Below, one piece after another: positions 1 through 6,543 of a stretch of DNA of 10,224 nucleotides. The notes under the pieces were generated by a model. The model made no database searches. It was not told the DNA's origin and saw only the letters and a list, made by a program, of their open reading frames with translations. A program made the translations under genes and the position numbers. Positions within the stretch are counted from its first letter, which is position 1; every line of letters starts with the position of its first letter. The stretch comes from Thermoplasmata archaeon (GTDB taxonomy: Archaea > Thermoplasmatota > Thermoplasmata > Lutacidiplasmatales > UBA184): NCBI GenBank assembly GCA_030042955.1, contig JASHYQ010000178.1:1-10224 (forward strand). Reading direction: 5' to 3'.

Positions 1-539
1 CGATACGGCGCGTCCGTGGTCCACGACGGACCCTGGGCAAAGGGAGTTCCCTCGCGTTCCAGCGTGCTCCGCAAGGTCGCGGTAAGCCGAGGGGAGGGTT
101 GGGCAAAGAGGCTGGGCCTCGCATAGTGGTGGGAGGTGCCCTCGTCGCGAAGGGCCTTGGTGCAGACGACGAGGGACCCTACGCGGAGGTCTGGTTGGAG
201 AGACCCTGCCATTCCCACGATGAGGAACCGTCGCACCCCCAGCGCCGCCAGCTCTTCGACGATGATGGCGGAGAGGGGCGCCCCGGGGCCACCGACTAGC
301 GAGACACCGACCTCGTCGTTCGCCCGGTAGACGCCGCATCTTGGGTCGAAGGCACCCGCGAACCTCCGTTGGAGATACCCTCGCCACCGACGACCGTACC
401 ATAGAACGACGCTCCGGGGGGGCCTCGGGGCCGGGACTCCAGTGAGGCTCGCCTCGTACTGGTGGTACTCCAAGGCAGTGAACAGCGGCTCCTCTAGATG
501 CTTTCCCGGGTGGTGTGGGAACCGCACGATGGGTTCCAT
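1..539 (-). CDS. Nucleoside phosphorylase (uridine/purine type), N-terminal part, cut by window edge
   Basis: This frame is open from an ATG at 539-537 to the left edge and gives 179 residues; the C-terminal part lies outside the window. Seen: a glycine-rich segment GGPGAPLSAIIVEEL at residues 83-97, GMAGSL at 109-114, RDEGTSHHY at 131-139 and WTTDAPY at 173-179. These match in order the phosphate- and nucleoside-binding blocks of the PNP/UDP phosphorylase family, and RDEGTS-HY is characteristic of the uridine phosphorylase branch. Such cytoplasmic enzymes split nucleosides with phosphate into a free base and ribose-1-phosphate in salvage. Members are usually about 250-280 residues, so roughly two thirds is present. 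The start is supported by a full Shine-Dalgarno site 6 bases upstream. Pyrimidine versus purine preference cannot be told from this part. It lies downstream of the cyclase-like gene on the same strand with a 122-base gap. Confidence 0.87.
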   Translation of the reverse strand, partial: MEPIVRFPHHPGKHLEEPLFTALEYHQYEASLTGVPAPRPPRSVVLWYGRRWRGYLQRRFAGAFDPRCGVYRANDEVGVSLVGGPGAPLSAIIVEELAALGVRRFLIVGMAGSLQPDLRVGSLVVCTKALRDEGTSHHYARPSLFAQPSPRLTATLRSTLEREGTPFAQGPSWTTDAPY

Positions 540-545
540 GCCCCT

Positions 546-552
546 TCACCTC
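546..552 (-). promoter_or_regulatory. Shine-Dalgarno site of the nucleoside phosphorylase
   Basis: On the minus strand this reads GAGGTGA, a near-perfect match to the archaeal anti-Shine-Dalgarno sequence, with a 6-base spacer to the ATG at 539. It fixes the start codon and implies a leadered transcript, unlike the TATA-only starts elsewhere in the window. Confidence 0.75.
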
Positions 553-605
553 ATCTGACTTGTGCGGACCTTTCCTCGTCCGTCGGGCGGGCCGATCCGC
601 AGGCT

Positions 606-646
606 CCCGGAGTCCTTCTGCTGGTTTGCCTTGCTCCGGGAAGGAC
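606..646 (-). other. Overlapping, mutually exclusive inverted repeats in the phosphorylase leader
   Basis: Two perfect 7-base inverted repeats share their ends. CCCGGAG (606-612) pairs with CTCCGGG (634-640), and GTCCTTC (612-618) pairs with GAAGGAC (640-646). Each has a 21-base loop. Because 606-640 and 612-646 cross, both stems cannot form fully at once; the RNA would choose one or attempt a tight pseudoknot. The element lies 67 bases or more upstream of the phosphorylase ATG and 16 bases past the stop codon of the cyclase-like gene. It could be a terminator or processing site for that gene, or a leader element for the phosphorylase. No TATA-like box is visible in the 122-base gap, so read-through is plausible. 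Confidence 0.4.
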
Positions 647-661
647 CCGGGCGTGCTCGCG

Positions 662-1636
662 TCAGGATTCCGCCCGCTCACGCACGAGGAGCGCACGGAG
701 GGTGATCATCTTGCTCGGCTGGCCGACGCCCTCGAGCGCGAACGGGGTCGGCCGGTCCTTCGGATGCTCGGCGTAATACCGTGCTACGCTGCCCTCCACG
801 TCGGGGTGGACCGCGTCGAGGTTCCAGCGCCCGTCGGACCGCCGCTTCTCCTCGAGGACGGAGAGGGCGTACCGGAGCCGGGGGTCGCGGCCGTACCCCA
901 GCGAGGTGAGAAGCTCGAGACCCACGAGAAGGTCGTAGTAGTAGTGGACCGGGTAGTGGAAGCGGTACCACGGGGCGTACCGCTCCCCCTGCCGGTGCAA
1001 CTCCCGGTCCAGGTAGAACTCGGCCGCCCGCTCAACGCAGGCCTTCATGACGGGAGTCCATTTCGAGCGGGGGTAGGCGGCGAAAGCGCTCAGGCCCTCC
1101 CACGAGTCGAGGGTGCGACCGGGCGAGGGTCCGTCCGCGAACGACCAGCACGTCCAGCCGCCCTTCGGGTGCGCCGTCCTGACGAGCCATTCCAAACCCT
1201 CGCGGACCCTTGGGTCATCGACGTAGCCGAATCGGATCATGGCCCGGGCCGAGTTTCCCACCACACAATGGTGGAGAAATCCTGGTAGGTGGGCCCCGGG
1301 CTCCCCCCGCTGGACCGGCTTGGTACGCGCCCAGAGCTCGCACGAGTCTCGGATCGCGGGCAGTTGACGCGTGAGCCCGAGGTCGGAGAGGACGAGCATC
1401 TTCCAGTTCGTCGAGACGTACTTCGGGTGGTAGTGATTCCCCGGCCGCACCCACCACCCGCCGGGATTCCGCTCCGTGAGAATGTCCGCGGCCCAACCGA
1501 CCTCGGGAATCCTCTTCCGCGTCTCCCGCACTTCAGGGTCGCTCTGGGGTCGACCGAGCAGTTCCGTCAGCGTGCGGTAGCGGACCGAGGGCTGGTTCTC
1601 CTCGAGGAGCCAGTCGAGCACCTTCCTGGAGGTCAT
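662..1636 (-). CDS. Prenyltransferase/terpene-cyclase-like alpha/alpha-barrel protein, function unknown
   Basis: 324 residues, complete. Seen: repeated helical units that end in aromatic-glycine turns, for example GGWWVRPGNHYHPKYVSTNW (59-78), PKGGWTCWSF (157-166), LDSWEGLSAFAAYP (176-189) and RRSDGRWNLD (265-274). Each is followed or preceded by helices of the form xxxALxxLxxL. This pattern is that of the squalene-cyclase/prenyltransferase alpha/alpha toroid fold. The DxDD acid motif of true terpene cyclases and the zinc-ligand set of protein prenyltransferases are not evident, so catalysis is not established. A His/Cys cluster at 116-124 (HLPGFLHHC) and an aromatic stretch at 224-234 line what may be a pocket. 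There is no signal peptide or membrane helix, so it is probably cytoplasmic. Homologues of this kind are often left as hypothetical or vaguely named in databases. It follows the S53 gene after 244 bases and precedes the phosphorylase. Confidence 0.7.
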   Translation of the reverse strand: MTSRKVLDWLLEENQPSVRYRTLTELLGRPQSDPEVRETRKRIPEVGWAADILTERNPGGWWVRPGNHYHPKYVSTNWKMLVLSDLGLTRQLPAIRDSCELWARTKPVQRGEPGAHLPGFLHHCVVGNSARAMIRFGYVDDPRVREGLEWLVRTAHPKGGWTCWSFADGPSPGRTLDSWEGLSAFAAYPRSKWTPVMKACVERAAEFYLDRELHRQGERYAPWYRFHYPVHYYYDLLVGLELLTSLGYGRDPRLRYALSVLEEKRRSDGRWNLDAVHPDVEGSVARYYAEHPKDRPTPFALEGVGQPSKMITLRALLVRERAES

Positions 1637-1643
1637 CGCACCC

Positions 1644-1690
1644 GTCCCAAGGGCTGTAGGGCTTGAAAGCTAGCGAGCCCTGAACGGGAC
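1644..1690 (-). promoter_or_regulatory. Nested inverted repeat just upstream of the cyclase-like gene
   Basis: AGGGCT (1658-1663) pairs with AGCCCT (1676-1681) across 12 bases. Outside it, GTCCC (1644-1648) pairs with GGGAC (1686-1690). The inner dyad covers about -22 to -45 relative to the ATG at 1636, where an archaeal core promoter or operator would sit. No good TATA box is seen; the start has only a GGGTG two bases upstream. It could be an operator or a leader hairpin. Confidence 0.35.
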
Positions 1691-1759
1691 CAAGCTGCAG
1701 GAGGGCTGGATGGCCCCTCTCGTCCCGATCAGTTCGAAGCATGCGGGGGAGAGGCGTTG

Positions 1760-1796
1760 CCCGGGTTCCCGAATGGTCGGGTTCGCCGCCCCCGGG
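1760..1796 (-). other. Stem-loop in the 244-base gap after the S53 gene
   Basis: The gap 1637-1880 between the S53 stop and the cyclase-like start holds no convincing gene or tRNA. Its clearest structure is CCCGA (1768-1772) pairing with TCGGG (1777-1781) around a 4-base loop, enclosed by CCCGGG at 1760-1765 and 1791-1796. It lies 85-121 bases past the S53 stop. It could contribute to 3'-end formation, but no T-run follows, so the role is unproven. Just after the stop, the minus-strand text CCCTTTCCCCC is a pyrimidine run that could also serve termination. Confidence 0.25.
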
Positions 1797-1880
1797 TCGC
1801 GCTTAGAGTCCGGGCTGGGGCCTCGTCCTCGGCGGAAGATAAGTTGGGGGAAAGGGTTGGCGTAGCAGGGGGCGCCTGAC

Positions 1881-4800
1881 TCAGTTCGGCCCCCTTGGCC
1901 ACTCCCCGGAGGCCCCCGGAGGGGGCCCTCCGACCACAACCGAGCGTGGGTGGCTGAGCCAAGCGCCTCGCTGAGCTACCGTGTTCTGCCGAGAGGCCGC
2001 CAGTCGGTGGGGCCAGGTGGGCATCGGTTCTTCCTCCGCCGCTTGGACCGAGCTCCCCTCGGAGGGTCTCTCTTCCCGCCTCGGGCTGCTCGGCGGCTGC
2101 TCGACGATCGGCGCCCGCCGCCGACGGCCCACCGCAAAGCCCGCCACCAGGGCGGCGAGAGCCACTGCCCCGAGGAGCGCGACCCCGCCCGCCCCGCCGA
2201 ACACGGCGTACCACGGCGTCGCCGCGGCCGTGTGCTTCTGGGCCAGCTCCTGCTCCAGTTGAGTGATCTGGGCCTGGTCCGAAGCCAGGTCGGACTGGAG
2301 TTGGCTGATCTGGCTCTGGTCGGCCTGGGAGGTCGACTGGAGCTGGGTCAGCTGCGCCTGGAGACTCGCGATGGTCGCCGTGTCGGCACTCAGCTCGGAC
2401 GCGACGCTAGCGTTGGCCGTTGCCCAGTTCTGTTCGATACCGGAGAGTTGGGCGTTGAGCGCGGCGACGCTGGCGGTCAGCGAGACGATCTCGTTGTCGG
2501 AGTACAAGACCACGCTCCGCGTCGTCGTCGCGGCCCCGGGCGCCGACTCGGTGAAGACCACCGAGTAGTAGCCATCGGCCAGGGCAGCGGTGTTCAGCGC
2601 GTAGGTTCCTGAGATCCCGGTCGCCAAGACCGTCGATCCCGCTCCCGACACCAGCGTCAGGATGCCGGTGGCCAGCTCCGTCCCTTTCGCGTTCGTGTAG
2701 GCGGCGCCGGACCAGGAAATCGTGTCCGTGCCCGTAACGCCGCTCGCCGACGCGCTCTGAGAGATCGTCGCCGGGAGGAACACGGTCGGGTCCTGCCAGA
2801 CGATCGGGTTCTGCACGCTCCTCTCCGTGTAGTTGTAGTAGAACCCGTCGAAGTACTCGCTGTACCCGAACGAGACGTCGTTCACGCCGCTCGCGAGCTC
2901 GCTCACGACGATCGGTCCCGTGAGACCCGACACATCCAGGTTCACGGGCAGCAGACCGTTGTCGACCCCGCTCTCCCAGACATCCGCTCCGAAGTTCGTG
3001 TCGTAGAACGGAGTGCACCCGGGAAGGAGCACCGTGTTCGCCGGTTGCGCCGCGCCACCGGGGAGCGGGCAGGTGTAGTTGACGAACTGGCCGGGCCCGC
3101 CACCGACGGAGATGTTGACGAAGCTCGCGTACTTCATGCCCGCGAAGGAGAGGTTCCCTACGACCGCGGTGCCCGCCGAGTTCAGGGTCAGGTCGCCCGT
3201 GTAGAACGACCCGGACTGGGGCTCGACGAAGACCGTGACGGTATTGGATACAAGTCCATCGTACGTAGCCGTCAGCTGGTACACCTGAGTGTAGAGGGAC
3301 CCGTTCGTCTCTGCCAGGCCGAGGGCCGCCGGCCAGAAGGTCGCCTCGCCACGGGCGTCCGAGATCGTCGTCCCGATCGTCGCGCCGGGGGCGTAGGTCG
3401 CCGGAGGCAGGGTCGGGTCGATCAGACCCTCCTGGCTCACGACGGCGACCTGGGTGACCACCGCTCCCGAGACCGGGAGGCCGTTCAGCCAGATATCCGA
3501 CTGGGCAAAGATGTTGTAGTCCCCGACCGTGGTGGTCGTGAACATCGTGGTCTCCGCGTCGGCCGTGTCGCAGTTGCCGTACGGGTCGACCACGCACAGG
3601 GTCAGCGTGCCCTGCGGGGTGGGCGCCTGCACGGCGTAGTCGACAAAGCTCCACTCCGGAGACGGTCCGACCACGGACGTCACGAGGAAGTAGCCGTAGG
3701 TCGTCGCCGCGTCGCCCCCGGGCGGGGTCCCTGTCGTGGGCGTGTAGGTGAACTTCCCGTCCGAGCCGGTCGTCATCGTGGTCAGGGACCCGCCGCCGTA
3801 GGCACCGGCGCTCGACTGGCCGGAGTAAGCGGCTACATCGTAGACCCCTGGCTGCCCGGAGCCGTCGAGGACCTCGAGCGTGTAGGCGGTCCCGGCCGTC
3901 AGGATGGGGTCGGTGAACGGCACGGGACCTCCCGGCGTGACGACGAACAGGCTGAAGGCCGGATTGGCGATGGAGTGCCCCGCCAGCCCCGTCTGGCCGA
4001 ATAGGTCGTTGTCCAGGAGCTTCACGTTCGGGATCCCGAGACCCTGGAGGTAGTTCCAGCCACTCCCGGCGGGGTTGCCGAGGCTCGGGAACCAGATCGG
4101 CTGCACCGGCGCGCTGGGTACCTCGATCGAGAGGTTGTAGTAGTACCACGTGAACGAGTTGACCGGCGCCGAGTCGAGGCCGGACCCCTCTCCCATCGGG
4201 GTGTACGGGTTCGAGGCCACGGCGCCGGCTTCGTAGGCGTTGTGCGCCGCGTAGAGCAACGGATTGATGTCGCCCATCTCGGGGGTGCCGAACGCCACGT
4301 TGGCCTGCTCTTCGACGAGCGCCCACTCACCAGCGGTAATGGGTGTGGCGAAAGACGTCCCGCCCCAGAAGAGCGACCACGACCCGTCGACATAGATGGT
4401 CATGTTGAACGCGGCGCTGCCCGCGATCACGGGGTCGATCTTCTCGCCAGTGGAGTAGGTGTCGAGGGCGTTCTGCCACCACGGCTGGGTCTCCACGAAC
4501 GACTGGCCAAAGCCGCCGCCGACGACGCCTGTGTAGGTCCCTCCGATGTGTTCGCTGTACGACCAGTAGGCCGTAGCCCCGATGCCGGTCGCCGACGCCC
4601 AGTACGCCTGTCCGATAGCGCCGTAGCAGTAGGGAACGTAGGCGGTACCGTTCCACAGGTACTCGATGAACCCGTCACAGTAGGTGAAGTTGTTTGACGT
4701 GATCGGGAACTCGGAGCCGTCGCCCACGGCCGTGATCTGGGCACCGCCCACCGAGGTCGCCCCAGGGGAATCCGCCGCGGCAAAGTCGTTCACGGTGGCG

Positions 4801-6443
4801 TACACTCCTCCGCTGTCGCCCGAGGCAAAGAAGTTGGTTACTCCCACACTGTTGAGCAGCTCGAGCTCCTGGTCCTCGGCGGTGATGTAGATCGGGGTTC
4901 CGTAGAAGTACTCGTACTCCTCGCCCTCGCCGTAGCTGTTCGACGTGATCGTGACCCCGCAGGCTCCCGAGGTCGTCCCTTCGACCACGTACATGTTGGC
5001 CCCGTTCAGGGTCGCGGTCGAGGGGCAGACGCCGCCGGTCGACCCGAGGGAGAGGTACTGGGCGATATCGGCGTAGGCCGTGTCGAAGTCGGAGAAGTAC
5101 CCGGGGTACGGAATGGCGATCACATCGATGTGAGCGCCTGGAGCCATCGTCGAGGCGTACTCGACATCGAGCTCGGTTTCGCCGGTCCACCCCGCGTATT
5201 CGCCCTCAAGGACGCAGTTGTCAATGTTGGTGTTCGGAATCCCGGTCAGGGAGTACCCGCCGCTGGTGTTCACCGCAATCTGGGTGACCCGGTCGGGGAG
5301 CTGGTTCGGGTTGCCGTAGACCTGCTGCGAGAATTGGGAGAGGTCGCTGGGGATCGCGCACCCGACCTCGACGACCGCGATGGTGACGCCCTGGCCCGTG
5401 TCGGGCTCGGAGTCGATCGTGGCCGCTCCGCTCCAGAGGTTGTCCGCCCCGGTAAGGTCGGGCATGGTCGACGGGAAGAGGAACTGGTACTCGCCGCAGA
5501 GCTCGTCATACTCGCACGAGAGACCCTGTGCGCTGAAGTTGGTCCACAGGAAGCTCGAGTTCTCGATCGATTGGTTGCCGTCCAGCGACTGGGGGCACTC
5601 GCCGAATACCCCGAATTGGCAGGGAACCGGTGGAGGTGGAGTGCTGTTGTTCTCGGCCCCGGTTTCCGCCTGGGCGGATCCGGGATACAACCCGTGAGGC
5701 AGGGCCAGGGTGGGAGTCGCCGTCATGCCGTCCAGACCGGCAATCCCATTGACGGCGGAAGCGATCCCTAGCGGTAGCTGGGCGGGCCCCAGATTCGCGT
5801 AGAAGGTAGGTCCCATTTCCGTCGTGCCCGCGACTCCGCTCTTGGCGCCGAACGAGGGGTTCCAGACCCCGGTCGACTGGTACTCCGTAGCGAAGGCGGA
5901 GAGGCTTGTGTGGAAGGCCGCCGACATCTCGGCGACGGTCCCGCTGACGGTCAGCGTCAGCGCCGTCGCGCTCGACTGAACGGCGAGCCCGTAACTTTCA
6001 AAGTAGGCGACGGTGGAGGCGTAGGCGCTGTTCCCGTAGGTGCTCCCGAGGGCCTCGGCCGACAGGAAGTGCCGGTACAGCGGGCTGCCCACGTCGTTGA
6101 GCTCGTTGGCGAGGGTGCTGAGGCTAGATGAGGGCGTCAGGGTCACGGTCACGGTCATCAGGGCGGTCGATTTGTACGCCTGAGGTTCGGGCACGACCGA
6201 GACGGTTCCCAGGGACGTGACGCCGTTCGGATTGAGGTCACTCGCGCTGCCCTGGACCTTCGTCAGCGGACCCGGGCTGACCGCGGCCGGAGCGACGCCT
6301 GCGTGCGAAGTTACCGGAGCGCTCGCTCCACTAGCTCCCGGGGCAGAGTGCGTCGAGACGGTATTCGCCAACGCGAATGCCACGATCGCGACCACGACGA
6401 CCAGAATGGCGACCCATCCAGTTCTTCCAACTTTCTCGTACAT
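1881..6443 (-). CDS. Secreted, stalk-anchored S53 (sedolisin/kumamolisin-type) serine-carboxyl peptidase
   Basis: 1520 residues. Residues 8-27 form a signal/anchor helix after basic K4 and R7, with possible cleavage at ALA-N. Residues about 90-235 match the pro-kumamolisin activation domain (SPLYRHFLSAEALGSTYG, 120-137). The catalytic domain covers about 320-810. It has E422 and D426 in GETELDVEYA, D543 in ASGDSGG (oxyanion) and S697 in GGTSFATP, which is the full Glu-Asp-Ser triad; the Gly in place of Ser before TS also occurs in kumamolisin. Residues about 830-1315 are Thr/Ser/Gly-rich beta domains of immunoglobulin-like look. Residues 1318-1403 are coiled coil. A helix at 1411-1438 ends in RRRR, and a Pro/Arg-rich tail runs to 1520. 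All 14 cysteines (275-1143) lie in the predicted exterior part, so disulfides are likely. The family hydrolyses proteins at acid pH, so this is probably a cell-surface nutritional or processing protease. It is far longer than typical 500-700-residue sedolisins. Confidence 0.93.
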   Translation of the reverse strand: MYEKVGRTGWVAILVVVVAIVAFALANTVSTHSAPGASGASAPVTSHAGVAPAAVSPGPLTKVQGSASDLNPNGVTSLGTVSVVPEPQAYKSTALMTVTVTLTPSSSLSTLANELNDVGSPLYRHFLSAEALGSTYGNSAYASTVAYFESYGLAVQSSATALTLTVSGTVAEMSAAFHTSLSAFATEYQSTGVWNPSFGAKSGVAGTTEMGPTFYANLGPAQLPLGIASAVNGIAGLDGMTATPTLALPHGLYPGSAQAETGAENNSTPPPPVPCQFGVFGECPQSLDGNQSIENSSFLWTNFSAQGLSCEYDELCGEYQFLFPSTMPDLTGADNLWSGAATIDSEPDTGQGVTIAVVEVGCAIPSDLSQFSQQVYGNPNQLPDRVTQIAVNTSGGYSLTGIPNTNIDNCVLEGEYAGWTGETELDVEYASTMAPGAHIDVIAIPYPGYFSDFDTAYADIAQYLSLGSTGGVCPSTATLNGANMYVVEGTTSGACGVTITSNSYGEGEEYEYFYGTPIYITAEDQELELLNSVGVTNFFASGDSGGVYATVNDFAAADSPGATSVGGAQITAVGDGSEFPITSNNFTYCDGFIEYLWNGTAYVPYCYGAIGQAYWASATGIGATAYWSYSEHIGGTYTGVVGGGFGQSFVETQPWWQNALDTYSTGEKIDPVIAGSAAFNMTIYVDGSWSLFWGGTSFATPITAGEWALVEEQANVAFGTPEMGDINPLLYAAHNAYEAGAVASNPYTPMGEGSGLDSAPVNSFTWYYYNLSIEVPSAPVQPIWFPSLGNPAGSGWNYLQGLGIPNVKLLDNDLFGQTGLAGHSIANPAFSLFVVTPGGPVPFTDPILTAGTAYTLEVLDGSGQPGVYDVAAYSGQSSAGAYGGGSLTTMTTGSDGKFTYTPTTGTPPGGDAATTYGYFLVTSVVGPSPEWSFVDYAVQAPTPQGTLTLCVVDPYGNCDTADAETTMFTTTTVGDYNIFAQSDIWLNGLPVSGAVVTQVAVVSQEGLIDPTLPPATYAPGATIGTTISDARGEATFWPAALGLAETNGSLYTQVYQLTATYDGLVSNTVTVFVEPQSGSFYTGDLTLNSAGTAVVGNLSFAGMKYASFVNISVGGGPGQFVNYTCPLPGGAAQPANTVLLPGCTPFYDTNFGADVWESGVDNGLLPVNLDVSGLTGPIVVSELASGVNDVSFGYSEYFDGFYYNYTERSVQNPIVWQDPTVFLPATISQSASASGVTGTDTISWSGAAYTNAKGTELATGILTLVSGAGSTVLATGISGTYALNTAALADGYYSVVFTESAPGAATTTRSVVLYSDNEIVSLTASVAALNAQLSGIEQNWATANASVASELSADTATIASLQAQLTQLQSTSQADQSQISQLQSDLASDQAQITQLEQELAQKHTAAATPWYAVFGGAGGVALLGAVALAALVAGFAVGRRRRAPIVEQPPSSPRREERPSEGSSVQAAEEEPMPTWPHRLAASRQNTVAQRGAWLSHPRSVVVGGPPPGASGEWPRGPN
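2238..2363 (-). repeat. Three 14-residue heptad-pair repeats in the peptidase stalk
   Basis: Residues 1361-1374, 1375-1388 and 1389-1402 of the S53 protein are related tandem units, best seen in DQSQISQLQSDLAS followed by DQAQITQLEQELAQ. Each unit is exactly two heptads with I/L at the core positions and Gln/Asp outside. This indicates a parallel coiled coil that ends about 9 residues before the membrane helix. The repeat is a protein-level one; at the DNA level the copies are diverged. Confidence 0.8.
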
Positions 6444-6447
6444 TTGT

Positions 6448-6453
6448 TCCCCC
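6448..6453 (-). promoter_or_regulatory. Weak purine-rich ribosome binding site of the S53 gene
   Basis: The minus strand reads GGGGGA, then ACAA, then the ATG at 6443. The spacing is short and the match imperfect. No TATA-like box is seen between this site and the stop of the upstream gene at 6540, so the peptidase may depend on transcription from further upstream. Confidence 0.35.
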
Positions 6454-6505
6454 TTTTCCCTCAGTCAACTCCGTTCTGCTACTCCTAGGGCCGGACCAGC
6501 AGGCC

Positions 6506-6543
6506 CTGATCGGACCTCCAGCTGGCCCCGCCGTTCGGATCAG
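6506..6543 (-). other. Inverted repeat around the stop codon of the IS630-like gene
   Basis: CTGATC (6506-6511) pairs with GATCAG (6538-6543), the latter spanning the TGA stop, with partial pairing continuing inward (CGGAC against GTTCGG). It sits in the 97-base gap before the S53 gene. It could be a terminator stem or a remnant of a transposon end; no matching copy is seen at the other end of the gene. Confidence 0.25.

Noticed and set aside
515-1288. A 257-codon plus-strand frame opposite the cyclase-like gene
   Set aside because: Low-complexity Pro/Val/Arg sequence with no recognisable motif, antisense to a gene with clear fold signatures.
3045-4004. A 319-codon plus-strand frame antisense to the S53 gene
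   Set aside because: Composition is Arg/Gly/Asp-rich as in typical antisense shadows; no ribosome site or motif.
2407-4326. A 639-codon open frame on the minus strand inside the S53 gene
   Set aside because: It is an out-of-frame shadow: rich in Arg and Gly with no domain pattern, while the S53 frame carries full catalytic motifs across the same bases. Long open shadows are expected at this GC content.
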